From RBG-16-66-20 sp040752005 (GTDB lineage: Bacteria > Pseudomonadota > Gammaproteobacteria > Burkholderiales > SG8-39), in the NCBI GenBank assembly GCA_040752005.1, contig JBFMFX010000019.1, forward strand, positions 1-64,000: a stretch of DNA of 64,000 bases, in the 5' to 3' direction. Below, piece after piece: positions 42,351 to 51,613 of this stretch. Position 1 is the first letter of the stretch. Every line of letters begins with the position of its first letter. Below the pieces are notes generated by a model. It was not told the origin of the DNA, ran no database searches, and saw nothing but the letters and a program-made list of their open reading frames with translations. Made by a program: the position numbers and the translations under genes.

Positions 42351-43142
42351 ATGGCAGAGCGCGACACCGCGAAGAATCCGATCCAGGTCATCGAACGCAT
42401 GATGAAGCTGCTCGATGCGCTCGCCGAGCATCCGGAGCCGCTCGGTCTCAAGCAGATCGCGCAGTACACCGGGTTGCACCCCTCGACCGCGCACCGGATC
42501 CTCTCGGCGATGAGCGCCGAGCGGTTCGTGGACCGCGTCGAGCCGGGCGCCTACCGGCTCGGCATCCGACTGCTGGAGCTGGGCAACCTCGTCAAGTCGC
42601 GCATCAACGTCCGCGAGTGGGCGCTGCCGGTGATGCGCGAGCTGCACGCACAGACCGGCGAAACCGTGAACCTCACGGTGCGCCACGACGACGAGATCGT
42701 GTACGTCGAGCGCACCTCCTCCGGCCGCTCGGCGATGCGCGTGGTGCACGTGGTCGGCACGCGCGCGCCACTGCACGTCACCGCCGCCGGCAAGCTCTTT
42801 CTGCTCGAGGACGGCTTCGCGCGGCTGCGCGACTACGCGCGGCGCACTGGCCTGCGGGCGATGACGAAGAACACGATCACCAGCGTCGCGCAACTGGAGC
42901 GGGAACTGGAGCGCATCCAGCGCACCGGCTGGGCGACCGACAACGAGGAGGCGGAGGTGGGCGTGCGCTGCGTCGCCGCGCCGGTGCGCGACGACGCCGG
43001 GCGGCTGGTCGCGGCGCTCTCGATTTCGTCGCCGGCCGATCGCATGAAGGCGCACTGGGGGCCGCTGGTGAAGGAAGCCGCCGAGCGCATCGGCCGCGCG
43101 ATCGGGTATCGGCGCGAGGAGCGCCGCATCGGGGCCGCCTAG
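42351..43142 (+). CDS. IclR-family transcriptional regulator
   Basis: A 263-residue repressor or activator. The N-terminal winged helix (MMKLLDALAEHPEPLGLKQI, GLHPSTAHRILSAMSAERFV) precedes the effector domain (LRELHAQTGETVNLTVRH, GKLFLLEDG, GVRCVAAPVRDDAGRLVAALSISSP). ATG 42351 is used: a TACAAT -10 lies 9 bases before it. Divergent from lldD, the likely target. Confidence 0.9.
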   Translation: MAERDTAKNPIQVIERMMKLLDALAEHPEPLGLKQIAQYTGLHPSTAHRILSAMSAERFVDRVEPGAYRLGIRLLELGNLVKSRINVREWALPVMRELHAQTGETVNLTVRHDDEIVYVERTSSGRSAMRVVHVVGTRAPLHVTAAGKLFLLEDGFARLRDYARRTGLRAMTKNTITSVAQLERELERIQRTGWATDNEEAEVGVRCVAAPVRDDAGRLVAALSISSPADRMKAHWGPLVKEAAERIGRAIGYRREERRIGAA

Positions 43143-44134
43143 GCCACCACCAGGCCGTGCAGGGAAAACAGGCCCTCGCGGTCGGTCCAGACCTTCACGC
43201 CGCGAAAGCCCGCCTCGGCCGCGAGCGCGCGGAATTCCTCGATCGAGTACTTGCAGGAGTTCTCGGTATGGATCGTCTCGCCGCGCTCGAACTCGAAGCG
43301 GTGCCGGCCGATCCGCACCGTCTGGCGCGCGAGCGACACCAGGTGCATCTCGACCCGGCCGCGCGAGGCGTTGTAGAACGCGTAGTGGCGGAAGCGCCGC
43401 AGGTCGAAGTCGCCGCCGAGTTCGCGGTTGATCCGGCGCAGGATATTCAGATTGAACGCCGCGGTGACGCCTCTGGAATCGTTGTAGGCAGCGTGCAGGA
43501 CGTTCGCGTCCTTCTTCAGGTCCACACCGACCAGCATCGCCCCGCCTGCGCCGACCAGGTCGCGCGTCATGGACAGGAACGCGTGCGCCTCGTGCGGCAC
43601 GAGATTGCCGATGGTCGAGCCGGGGAAATAGATGACCGGGCGGCTGCGGCGTGCGCCGCGCGCTCCGGCGTCGAACACGGGGAGCTTGAGCGGCCGGGAA
43701 AAATCGCCCGTCACCGCCGCGATGTCGAGCCACGGGAATTCGCGCACCAGCCGGCCCGCCGCCGCGCGTAGCGCCGCCTCCGAGATGTCCACGGCGACGT
43801 ACAGCGCCGGCCGCAGGCGGCGCACGAGCAGCCGCGTCTTCAGGCTCTCGCCGCTGCCGTACTCGATGAGCGTGACGCCCTTGCCGGCAAAGCGCGCGAT
43901 GTCGTCGAGGTGCGCGCGCGTGAGCGCCAGTTCCGCCCGCGTCGGGTAGTACTCCCGCAAGCGGCAGATGCGCTCGAACAGGCGGCTGCCGCGCGCGTCG
44001 TAGAAGTACTTGGGCGGGAGCGTCTTCTGGCGCAGCGCGAGGCCCGCGATCACCTCCTCGCGAAAGCTGTCGGGCGCAACGGTCGAGCCGAAGAAACGGA
44101 CGCGGCCGCGCGGCGCGGCGCGAGCGCCGGTCAG
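43139..44134 (-). CDS. egtD: L-histidine N(alpha)-methyltransferase EgtD
   Basis: Trimethylates histidine to hercynine, the first step to ergothioneine. The 331-residue protein is full length: TLPPKYFYDARGSRLFERIC, LIEYGSGESLKTRLLVR, VAVDISEAALRAAA, VIYFPGSTIGNLVPHEA and LVGVDLKKDANVLHAAYND. No ATG, GTG or TTG lies near the expected start; CTG at 44134 overlaps the preceding stop as CTGA and is taken as the coupled start. GTG 44053 is the alternative and would remove about 27 residues. No egtB in the window. Confidence 0.87.
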   Translation of the reverse strand: MTGARAAPRGRVRFFGSTVAPDSFREEVIAGLALRQKTLPPKYFYDARGSRLFERICRLREYYPTRAELALTRAHLDDIARFAGKGVTLIEYGSGESLKTRLLVRRLRPALYVAVDISEAALRAAAGRLVREFPWLDIAAVTGDFSRPLKLPVFDAGARGARRSRPVIYFPGSTIGNLVPHEAHAFLSMTRDLVGAGGAMLVGVDLKKDANVLHAAYNDSRGVTAAFNLNILRRINRELGGDFDLRRFRHYAFYNASRGRVEMHLVSLARQTVRIGRHRFEFERGETIHTENSCKYSIEEFRALAAEAGFRGVKVWTDREGLFSLHGLVVA

Positions 44135-45015
44135 CCCCTCGCCCCGCGCGCGGCGCTGCTGGTCTCGAGCCACTTGCGAATGCGCGCGGCGTCGCCTAGG
44201 CGCGAGTACTTGCCCCAGGAATCCAGCAGCACCACGATCAGGTCGCGCGAGGCCATGCGAACGCGCATCACCAGACACCGTCCCGCCTCGGCGATGTAGC
44301 CGGTCTTGGACAGGCCGATGTCCCAGTCGCCGTTGCGCACCAGGCCGTTGGTGTTGCGGAACTCCTGCGGCCGGCCGAAGACGTGCACCAGCGCGCGCTC
44401 GCGCGTCGAGTACTCGCGGATGAGCGGGTGCGCGGATGCGGCGGCGACCAGCCGGGCGAGGTCGTGCGCGCTGGAGACGTTGGCCGGTGAAAGGCCGCTT
44501 GCGTCCACGAAGCGGGTGTCGGCCATCCCGAGCAGCCGCGCGCGCGCGTTCATCGCCGCGACGAAGGCTTCGGTGCCGCCCGGATACGTCCGCCCGAGCG
44601 CGGCGGCGGCGCGGTTCTCCGAAGCCATCAGGGCAAGAAGCAGCAGCTCGTCGCGCGTGAACACCGAACCCGCCCGCAGACGCGAACGGGTGCCCTTCAC
44701 CGTGTCGTAGTCCTCGTCGCTGATCACCACGCGCTGCGCGAGGTCCACGCCGGACTCGACGATGACGAGCGCGGTCATCAACTTCGTGATCGAGGCGATC
44801 GGCACCACCGCCGAATGGTTCTTGGCGTAGAGCGTCTCGCCGCTCGCGGCGTCCTGCACCAGCGCCGCCGCCGAGCGCAGGAAGAGCCTGTCGCCCTCGC
44901 CCGCCGGCTCGCGCGCCTGGGCGAAGCCGACCGCGAGCGCGAGCACTGCGGCAAGCGCCGCCAAGGCGACGATTTTCTCCAGACGGTGCAGCTGCCTCTC
45001 CTCTCCCGTGCGCAT
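44131..45015 (-). CDS. pbpG: D-alanyl-D-alanine endopeptidase, PBP7 type
   Basis: Periplasmic low-molecular-weight penicillin-binding protein cleaving DD-cross-links. The 294-residue protein has a membrane/signal segment (IVALAALAAVLALAVGFAQA), the SxxK motif SITK (75-78), SEN in LMASENRAAA and KTG in LSKTGYIAEAG. ATG 45015 is used. Upstream of egtD, with overlapping stop/start codons. Confidence 0.9.
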   Translation of the reverse strand: MRTGEERQLHRLEKIVALAALAAVLALAVGFAQAREPAGEGDRLFLRSAAALVQDAASGETLYAKNHSAVVPIASITKLMTALVIVESGVDLAQRVVISDEDYDTVKGTRSRLRAGSVFTRDELLLLALMASENRAAAALGRTYPGGTEAFVAAMNARARLLGMADTRFVDASGLSPANVSSAHDLARLVAAASAHPLIREYSTRERALVHVFGRPQEFRNTNGLVRNGDWDIGLSKTGYIAEAGRCLVMRVRMASRDLIVVLLDSWGKYSRLGDAARIRKWLETSSAARGARG

Positions 45016-45160
45016 TTTGTTCGCGTTTTTGTCCGGCGTCGCGAAGTGTAGCCTTGGCGGCGGGCGAAAGGCAAGCAAAATTAGAGCCCTACGCCGCAAA
45101 CTTCACGCAGCTTCAACGCACGCCGCTTCAACGCGCCTCGACGGCAGGCCGCGATCGCTC

Positions 45161-46984
45161 TCAGGCGGCGCGCGCCCGCTCCAGCACTTCCTCCGCGGCC
45201 GCCGCCTGCTGCTGCAGCGCCCACATCCGGGCGTATTCGCCCCCGGCGGCGAGGAGTTCCCTGTGCGTGCCGCGCTCGACGATTGCCCCGCGCGCGAGCA
45301 CCAGGATCTGGTCGGCGTCCATCACCGTCGAGAGGCGGTGGGCGATCACCAGCGTCGTGCGGCCGACCGCGATGCGCTCCAGTTCAGCCTGGATCGCCTT
45401 TTCCGATCTTGAGTCGAGCGCCGAGGTCGCCTCGTCGAAGATGAGGATGCGCGGGTTCTTGAGCAGCGCGCGCGCGATGGCGACGCGCTGCTTCTCGCCG
45501 CCGGAGAGCTTCAGGCCGCGCTCGCCCACCAGGGTGTCGTATTTCGCCGGCAGCGACTCGATGAAGTCGTGGATGTGCGCCGCGCGCGCCGCCGCGATCA
45601 CCTCGGCCTCGGTCGCGTCCGGCCGGCCGTAGCGGATGTTGTAGCCGATGGTGTCGTTGAAGAGCACCGTGTCCTGCGGCACGATGCCGATCGCGGCGCG
45701 CAGGCTCGCCTGGCGCAGCTCGCGGATGTCGCGGCCGCCGACGAGAACCGCGCCGCCGGTGACATCGTAGAAGCGAAAGAGCAGCCGCGCCAGCGTGGAC
45801 TTGCCCGAACCCGAGGGCCCGACCACCGCGACGCGCCGCCCCGCCGGAATCGTGAAGGACACGCCGCGCAGGATCGTGCGCGCCGGCTCGTAATGAAAGT
45901 CCACGTCGCGGAACTCGACGGCGAGCGGGCCGGGCGGCAGGTCGGTCGCGCCGGGCCGGTCCTCCACCTCGCGGTGCTCGGAAAGCAGCCGGAACATGCG
46001 GTGCATGTCGAGCAGCGACTGCTTGATTTCCCGGTACACCATGCCGAGGAAGTTGAGCGGGATGTAGAGCTGGATCAGCAGGCCGTTGACGAGCACCAGG
46101 TCGCCGATCGTGAAGCCGCCGGCGACCACCCCTTCGGCGGCGAAGTACATGAGGGCGGTGACGGCCACCGCGATGATCAGGCTCTGGCCGATGTTGAGAG
46201 CCCCGAGCGAGGCCTCGTTCTGCACTGCCGCCGCCTCGTATTTCTGCAAGCTCTCGTCGTAGCGCCGCGCCTCGTAGTCCTCGTTGCCGAAGTACTTCAC
46301 CGTCTCGTAGTTGAGCAGGCTGTCCACCGCGCGGGTATTGGCGCGCGAATCGAGCTCGTTGGCACGCCGCCGGATCTCCATGCGCCATTCGGTGACCGCG
46401 ACGGTGAAGGCGATGTACGCCAGCACCGCGCCGAAGGTGACCGCGGAGAAGCGCCAGTCGAAGCGGCCGACGAGCACGGCCGCCACCAGCGCGAACTCCA
46501 GGATCACCGGCAGGATCGAGAACAGCAGATACGACAGCAGCGTCGAAATGCCGCGCGTGCCGCGCTCGATGTCGCGCGTCATGCCGCCGGTCTGGCGCTC
46601 CAGATGAAAGCGCAGCGACAGGCTGTGCAGGTGCCGGAACACGCCCAGCGCCACGCGCCGGATCGCGCGCTGGGTGACCCGCACGAACACGATGTCGCGC
46701 AGCTCGGCGAAAAGCGTGGTGGAAAATCGCAGCACGCCGTAGACGGCGAGCAGCGCCGCCGGCACCGCGACCACCGCCAGTCTCGGATCGAGCCGATCCA
46801 CGACCTCCTTCATCACCAGCGGCACACCGACGTTGGCGAGCTTGGCGGCCACGAGGAACGCGAGCGCGAGCGCCACGCGCCCGCGGTACTCCCACAGGTA
46901 CGGCACGAGCAGCGGGATCACCCGCCACTCCTCGCCCGAGAGCGCCTGCGTCGGCGCCGCCTGATGGTGTCGGTGCGTGGCCAT
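45161..46984 (-). CDS. Atm1-type ABC exporter (fused permease/ATPase)
   Basis: A 607-residue half-transporter that works as a homodimer in the inner membrane. Six helices (residues ~20-320) precede the ATPase with GPSGSGKST (Walker A), LSGGEKQRVAIARALL (signature) and ILIFDEATSALD (Walker B). NYETVKYFGNEDYEARRYD is characteristic of Atm1/HMT-type exporters of glutathione derivatives, so a role in thiol-metal detoxification or Fe-S-linked export is likely. Confidence 0.9.
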   Translation of the reverse strand: MATHRHHQAAPTQALSGEEWRVIPLLVPYLWEYRGRVALALAFLVAAKLANVGVPLVMKEVVDRLDPRLAVVAVPAALLAVYGVLRFSTTLFAELRDIVFVRVTQRAIRRVALGVFRHLHSLSLRFHLERQTGGMTRDIERGTRGISTLLSYLLFSILPVILEFALVAAVLVGRFDWRFSAVTFGAVLAYIAFTVAVTEWRMEIRRRANELDSRANTRAVDSLLNYETVKYFGNEDYEARRYDESLQKYEAAAVQNEASLGALNIGQSLIIAVAVTALMYFAAEGVVAGGFTIGDLVLVNGLLIQLYIPLNFLGMVYREIKQSLLDMHRMFRLLSEHREVEDRPGATDLPPGPLAVEFRDVDFHYEPARTILRGVSFTIPAGRRVAVVGPSGSGKSTLARLLFRFYDVTGGAVLVGGRDIRELRQASLRAAIGIVPQDTVLFNDTIGYNIRYGRPDATEAEVIAAARAAHIHDFIESLPAKYDTLVGERGLKLSGGEKQRVAIARALLKNPRILIFDEATSALDSRSEKAIQAELERIAVGRTTLVIAHRLSTVMDADQILVLARGAIVERGTHRELLAAGGEYARMWALQQQAAAAEEVLERARAA

Positions 46985-47050
46985 CGAAGGCCGGCATTCT
47001 AGTCCGCTCGCGGCGCAACCCCTTGACGCGCCGGGGCCGGACGACTAGCA

Positions 47051-47068
47051 TTCAAACGTTCGTTTGAA
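47051..47068. promoter_or_regulatory. PsrA-type operator
   Basis: TTCAAACGTTCGTTTGAA is a perfect 18-base palindrome and contains the CAAAC-N4-GTTTG pattern known for PsrA of Pseudomonas. It lies 13 bases upstream of the TetR gene start and 66 bases from the divergent ABC exporter gene, so the regulator probably represses itself and the fad operon. Confidence 0.7.
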
Positions 47069-47081
47069 CCGGGTCCGTGCC

Positions 47082-47765
47082 ATGTCCCTACGCGCCGTGA
47101 AGCCGCTGACCGATACCCGGGTCCGCATCCTCGACGCGGCCGAGGAGCTGTTCATGCAGCACGGCTTCGAAGGCACCTCGATGCGAACGCTCACGGCGAA
47201 AGCCGGGGTCAACCTGGCGGCGGTGAACTACCACTTCGGATCCAAGCACGCGCTGATCGAGGCGGTGTTCCGCCGCCGGCTCGACCCGATGAACGCCGAG
47301 CGCATCGCCGCGCTCGACCGGCTGGAAAAGGAGGCGGGCGGCGGGCCGCTCGCGCCCGAAGCGATCATCCGCGCCTTCGTCGGCCCGAGCCTGCGCCTCA
47401 TCGAGGACGCAAAGGGCGGCGGGCGCAACTTCATCCGTCTGCTCGGGCGCACCTATACCGATCCGTCGAAGGAGATTCGCCACCTGATCGGCGCGCTGTA
47501 CGCACCCGCGATGGAGCGCTTCAAGGCCGCGTTCGAGCGCTCGCTGCCGCACATGCCGCGCGAGGAGCTCGTCTGGCGCATGCACTTCATGTTCGGCACC
47601 CTCGCCTACACGCTGGCCGCCACCGACACCGTTCACCTCATCGCCGGCTGCAAGCCAGAAGATCGCTACGATGCGCGGCTGCTCGAGGCGCGCCTGGTAC
47701 CGTTTCTCGCCGCCGGGCTGCTCGCGCCGCTCGCCGACGCAAGCGACGTCAAGAAAGCGGCGTAG
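47082..47765 (+). CDS. psrA: PsrA-like TetR-family regulator of beta-oxidation
   Basis: A 227-residue TetR-type repressor. The HTH is in RVRILDAAEELFMQHGFEGT and TLTAKAGVNLAAVNYHFGSK; the ligand domain (LGRTYTDPSKEIRHLIGALY, RMHFMFGTLAYTLAATDT) is PsrA-like, where long-chain fatty acids or acyl-CoA relieve repression. ATG 47082 is chosen; a TTG 18 bases upstream is less likely. First gene of the fad operon, 25 bases before fadE. Confidence 0.85.
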   Translation: MSLRAVKPLTDTRVRILDAAEELFMQHGFEGTSMRTLTAKAGVNLAAVNYHFGSKHALIEAVFRRRLDPMNAERIAALDRLEKEAGGGPLAPEAIIRAFVGPSLRLIEDAKGGGRNFIRLLGRTYTDPSKEIRHLIGALYAPAMERFKAAFERSLPHMPREELVWRMHFMFGTLAYTLAATDTVHLIAGCKPEDRYDARLLEARLVPFLAAGLLAPLADASDVKKAA

Positions 47766-47790
47766 GCCGCCGAAGGAGGGGGAGATCGCC

Positions 47791-50274
47791 ATGACCGCAT
47801 TCGCCGCAGGCACCCTCGCCGTACTTCTTGCTCTCGCCTATTTTCAGGCGCCGCTCCTTGTGTGGACGGCCGCGGCCGGCATCATGGCCGCCACCTGGGC
47901 GATCGCGCTCGAACTGGGAACCGGCGCCAACCTTGCGCTCGCCGGCGCGCTCGTCGCTGCGGCCGCCGCGCTCAACGTGCCGGTGCTTCGCCGCCGGCTA
48001 CTGAGCGACCCGGTGCTCGCGCTGTACCGCCGGATCCTGCCGGACATGTCGCAGACCGAAAAGGAGGCGATCGACGCCGGCACCGTGTGGTGGGACCGAG
48101 AGCTCTTTTCGGGCCATCCCGACTGGGAGAAGCTCCTCGCGGTGCCGGCGCCGAAGCTCTCGCCCGAGGAGCAGGCGTTCCTCGACGGTCCTGTCGAGGA
48201 GGTGTGCGCCATGGTGAACGACTGGGAGGTCACCCACGAGCGCTGCGACCTGCCGCCCCATGTCTGGCAGTACCTCAAGGACAAGGGTTTCTTCGGCATG
48301 ATCATCCCGAAGAAGTACGGCGGGCTCGGTTTTTCGGCGCTCGCGCATTCGGCGGTGGTGATGAAGCTCTCGACGCGCTCCAACGCCCTCGCGGTGAGCG
48401 TGATGGTGCCCAACTCGCTCGGGCCGGCGGAGCTGCTCCTTCACTACGGCACCGAGGAACAGAAGAACCACTATCTGCCGCGCCTTGCGAAAGGGCTGGA
48501 GATCCCCTGCTTCGCACTCACCAATCCGGAGGCCGGCTCGGACGCCGCCTCGATCCCGGACTACGGTGTCGTGTGCAAGGGCCTCTGGCAGGGCAGGGAA
48601 GTGCTCGGCATGCGTGTCACCTGGGACAAGCGCTACATCACGCTCGCGCCGGTGGCGACGCTGCTCGGTCTCGCCTTCCGGCTCTACGACCCGGAGCGGC
48701 TGCTCGGCGACAAGGAAGACCTCGGCATCACCTGCGCGCTGGTGCCGGCGAGCACGCCCGGCGTCGAGATCGGGCGCCGGCACCTGCCGCTTAATGCCGC
48801 ATTCCAGAACGGCCCGACGCGCGGGCGCGACGTGTTCATGCCGATTGACTGGATCATCGGCGGGCGCGACTACGCCGGCAAGGGCTGGATGATGCTGATG
48901 GGGTGCCTGGCCGCCGGGCGCTCGATCTCGCTGCCCTCCTCCTCGGTGGGCGGCGCCAAGGCGCTTGCGCGCGCCACCGGCGCGTATGCGCGCGTGCGCA
49001 GCCAGTTCAGGACGCCGATCGGACGCCTGGAAGGCGTCGAGGAGGCGCTCGGGCGTATCGCCGCCAACGCCTACATGATGGACGCGACGCGCGTCATGAC
49101 CGCCGGCGCGGTGGATCTGGGCGAGAAGCCGGCGGTGCTCTCGGCGATCGCCAAGTACCACATGACCGAGCGCGCGCGCCAGTGCGTCAACGACGCGATG
49201 GACATCCACGGCGGCAAGGGCATCTGTCTGGGTCCCAACAACTGGGTCGGGCGCGGCTATCAGGTAATGCCGGTGGGCATCACCGTCGAGGGCGCAAACA
49301 TCCTCACCCGCAGTCTCATCATCTTCGGGCAGGGCGCGATCCGCTGCCATCCGTACGTGCTGCGCGAGATGCGCGCGGCGAAGGAAATGACGGGCGAGGC
49401 GGCCTCGATCGAGTTCGACGACGCCTTTACCTCGCACATCGGGCACGTGATCGCCAACGGCGTGCGCTCGTTCATCCACGGCCTCACCGGATCTCGGTTC
49501 GCGCCCGCTCCGGCGGGCTGCGCGCCGGAAACGCGCCGCTACTACCAGCGCGTCTCGCACCTGTCGGCGGCGTTCGCGTTTCTCGCCGACATCTCGATGC
49601 TGGCGATGGGCGGGGCGCTCAAGCGCAGGGAGAAGATCTCGGCACGCCTGGGCGACGTGCTCTCGATGATGTACCTCATCTCGGCGACGCTGAAGCGCTA
49701 CGAAGACCAGGGCCGGCAGAAGGAAGATCTGCCCCTGCTGCACTGGTCGGTGCGCGACGCGCTGTGGCAGGCGCAGCAGGCGATTGACGCCATCTACACG
49801 AACTTCCCGGTGCCGTGGCTGCGCGGCTGGCTGCGCTTCGCGGTGTTTCCGCTCGGCATGCCCTTCCGGCCGCCGAAGGACCGCCACAACCACCGTTGCG
49901 CGAAGCTGGTGCTGGAACCCGGTCCGGCGCGCGACCGATTGACCGACGGAATCTATCGCGCCCGGGGCGACGCCGATGCCACCGCGATCCTCGAGGCGGC
50001 GTTCCTCGCCACCGTCGCCTGCGAGCCGATCGAGAGGAAACTGCGCGAGGCGGTGAAGGCGGGCGCGCTCGCGGTCCGCTCCGGCGTGGACACGGCGGCG
50101 CTCGCGCGCGAGCGCGGGATCCTCTCGGCCGAGGAGTACGCCGAGTGGCAGAAGAAGGAGGCGCTGCGCAAGCACGTCATCAAGGTGGACGATTTCCCGC
50201 CGGATTTCGGCCGCGCCGAGATCGTGGCCAGGCTCGAGCGCGAGAAGGAAGGCCGCGCGCGCGCCGCGGCCTGA
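47791..50274 (+). CDS. fadE: Long-chain acyl-CoA dehydrogenase FadE
   Basis: First step of the beta-oxidation cycle, making trans-2-enoyl-CoA. The 827-residue FadE type has two N-terminal membrane helices (residues 5-70), the ACAD core (FFGMIIPKKYGGLGF, PCFALTNPEAGSDAAS, AMDIHGGKGICLGPNNWVGR, MPVGITVEGANILTRSLIIF) and the long C-terminal domain of the family. ATG 47791 follows GAAGGAGGGGGA. Second gene of the psrA-led operon. Confidence 0.93.
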   Translation: MTAFAAGTLAVLLALAYFQAPLLVWTAAAGIMAATWAIALELGTGANLALAGALVAAAAALNVPVLRRRLLSDPVLALYRRILPDMSQTEKEAIDAGTVWWDRELFSGHPDWEKLLAVPAPKLSPEEQAFLDGPVEEVCAMVNDWEVTHERCDLPPHVWQYLKDKGFFGMIIPKKYGGLGFSALAHSAVVMKLSTRSNALAVSVMVPNSLGPAELLLHYGTEEQKNHYLPRLAKGLEIPCFALTNPEAGSDAASIPDYGVVCKGLWQGREVLGMRVTWDKRYITLAPVATLLGLAFRLYDPERLLGDKEDLGITCALVPASTPGVEIGRRHLPLNAAFQNGPTRGRDVFMPIDWIIGGRDYAGKGWMMLMGCLAAGRSISLPSSSVGGAKALARATGAYARVRSQFRTPIGRLEGVEEALGRIAANAYMMDATRVMTAGAVDLGEKPAVLSAIAKYHMTERARQCVNDAMDIHGGKGICLGPNNWVGRGYQVMPVGITVEGANILTRSLIIFGQGAIRCHPYVLREMRAAKEMTGEAASIEFDDAFTSHIGHVIANGVRSFIHGLTGSRFAPAPAGCAPETRRYYQRVSHLSAAFAFLADISMLAMGGALKRREKISARLGDVLSMMYLISATLKRYEDQGRQKEDLPLLHWSVRDALWQAQQAIDAIYTNFPVPWLRGWLRFAVFPLGMPFRPPKDRHNHRCAKLVLEPGPARDRLTDGIYRARGDADATAILEAAFLATVACEPIERKLREAVKAGALAVRSGVDTAALARERGILSAEEYAEWQKKEALRKHVIKVDDFPPDFGRAEIVARLEREKEGRARAAA

Positions 50275-50298
50275 GCGGCAAGCAAGAAGGGAGACACG

Positions 50299-51603
50299 AT
50301 GGCCGGGTTCGCCAAGCCGATTTACGTCGTGGACGGGGCGAGAACGCCGTTCCTCAAGGCGAAGAACCGCCCAGGCCCGTTTTCCGCGAGCGACCTCGCC
50401 ACGCAGGCGGGAAGGACGCTGCTCGTGCGCCAGAAGTTCGCGCCCGGGGAGCTGGACGAGGTGATCCTCGGCTGCGCCGCGCCCTCGGTAGACGAGGTAA
50501 ACATCGGGCGCGTGGTGGCGCTGCGCATCGGCTGCGGGCAGAAGGTCCAGGGCTGGACGGTGATGCGCAACTGCGCCTCGGGGATGCAGGCGCTCGATTC
50601 GGGCATCGCCAACATTCTCGCCGGCCGCTCGCACCTGGTGCTCGCCGGCGGTGTGGACGCGCTCTCGCGCGCCCCGCTCCTCTACCCGGAAAAGGTGGTG
50701 CTGTGGTTCGCCGAGATGATGGGCGCGAAAACGCCGATCGAGCGCGCGGCGCTCTTTGCGCGGCTGCCGCTCAAGGGGATGCTGACACCGGTGATCGGCA
50801 TCATGAAGGGGCTCACCGACCCGATGGTGGGTCTGCTCATGGGGCAGACGGCGGAGAACCTCGCGTACCGTTTCCGCATCACCCGCAGCCAGATGGACGC
50901 GTTCTCGGTGCGCAGCCACCAGCGCGCGGCGCGCGCGCAAGACGAGGGCGTGCTCGCCCCGGGCGGCGGCGAGGTCGAGGCGCTCTACGACGCGAAGGGC
51001 GAGATCTATGCGCTCGACGACGGCGTGCGGCGCGATTCCTCGATGGACAACCTCGCCAAGCTCAAGCCCTTCTTCGACCGCAAGTACGGCAACGTCACCC
51101 CCGGCAACAGCTCGCAGATCACCGACGGCGCGGCCTGGCTCGTGCTCGCGTCCGAGGAAGCGGTGAAGCGGCACGATCTTGTGCCGCTCGGGCGGATCGT
51201 GGATTCGCAGTGGGCGGGGCTCGACCCGGCGCAGATGGGCCTTGGCCCGGTGCACGCGGCCACACCGATCCTGCGGCGGCACGATCTTTCGCTCGACGCC
51301 GTGGACTACTGGGAGATCAACGAGGCGTTCGCCGCGCAGGTGCTCGCCTGCCTTGCCGCATGGAAGGACGGCGCCTATTGCCGCGACGAGCTGGGGCTCG
51401 ACGGCGCCCTCGGCGAGCTCGACGAGGAGCGGCTCAACGTGGACGGCGGCGCGGTGGCCCTCGGCCATCCGGTCGGGGCCTCGGGCGCGCGTATCGTGCT
51501 GCATCTGCTTAAGGTTTTGAAGCGCAAGGGCGCGCGGCGCGGCATGGCCGCGATCTGCATCGGCGGCGGGCTCGGCGGCGCGATGCTCGTCGAGGCGCTC
51601 TGA
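50299..51603 (+). CDS. fadI: Acetyl-CoA C-acyltransferase (thiolase)
   Basis: Cleaves 3-ketoacyl-CoA with CoA in the last beta-oxidation step. The 434-residue protein has Cys92 (MRNCASGMQ), NEAFAAQVLA, GHPVGASGAR with the catalytic His and CIGGGLGGA with the second Cys. Longer than short-chain thiolases and closer to FadI. AGAAGGGAGA precedes ATG 50299. Placed between fadE and the fadJ-like gene. Confidence 0.92.
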   Translation: MAGFAKPIYVVDGARTPFLKAKNRPGPFSASDLATQAGRTLLVRQKFAPGELDEVILGCAAPSVDEVNIGRVVALRIGCGQKVQGWTVMRNCASGMQALDSGIANILAGRSHLVLAGGVDALSRAPLLYPEKVVLWFAEMMGAKTPIERAALFARLPLKGMLTPVIGIMKGLTDPMVGLLMGQTAENLAYRFRITRSQMDAFSVRSHQRAARAQDEGVLAPGGGEVEALYDAKGEIYALDDGVRRDSSMDNLAKLKPFFDRKYGNVTPGNSSQITDGAAWLVLASEEAVKRHDLVPLGRIVDSQWAGLDPAQMGLGPVHAATPILRRHDLSLDAVDYWEINEAFAAQVLACLAAWKDGAYCRDELGLDGALGELDEERLNVDGGAVALGHPVGASGARIVLHLLKVLKRKGARRGMAAICIGGGLGGAMLVEAL

Positions 51604-51613
51604 GAAGACGGCC

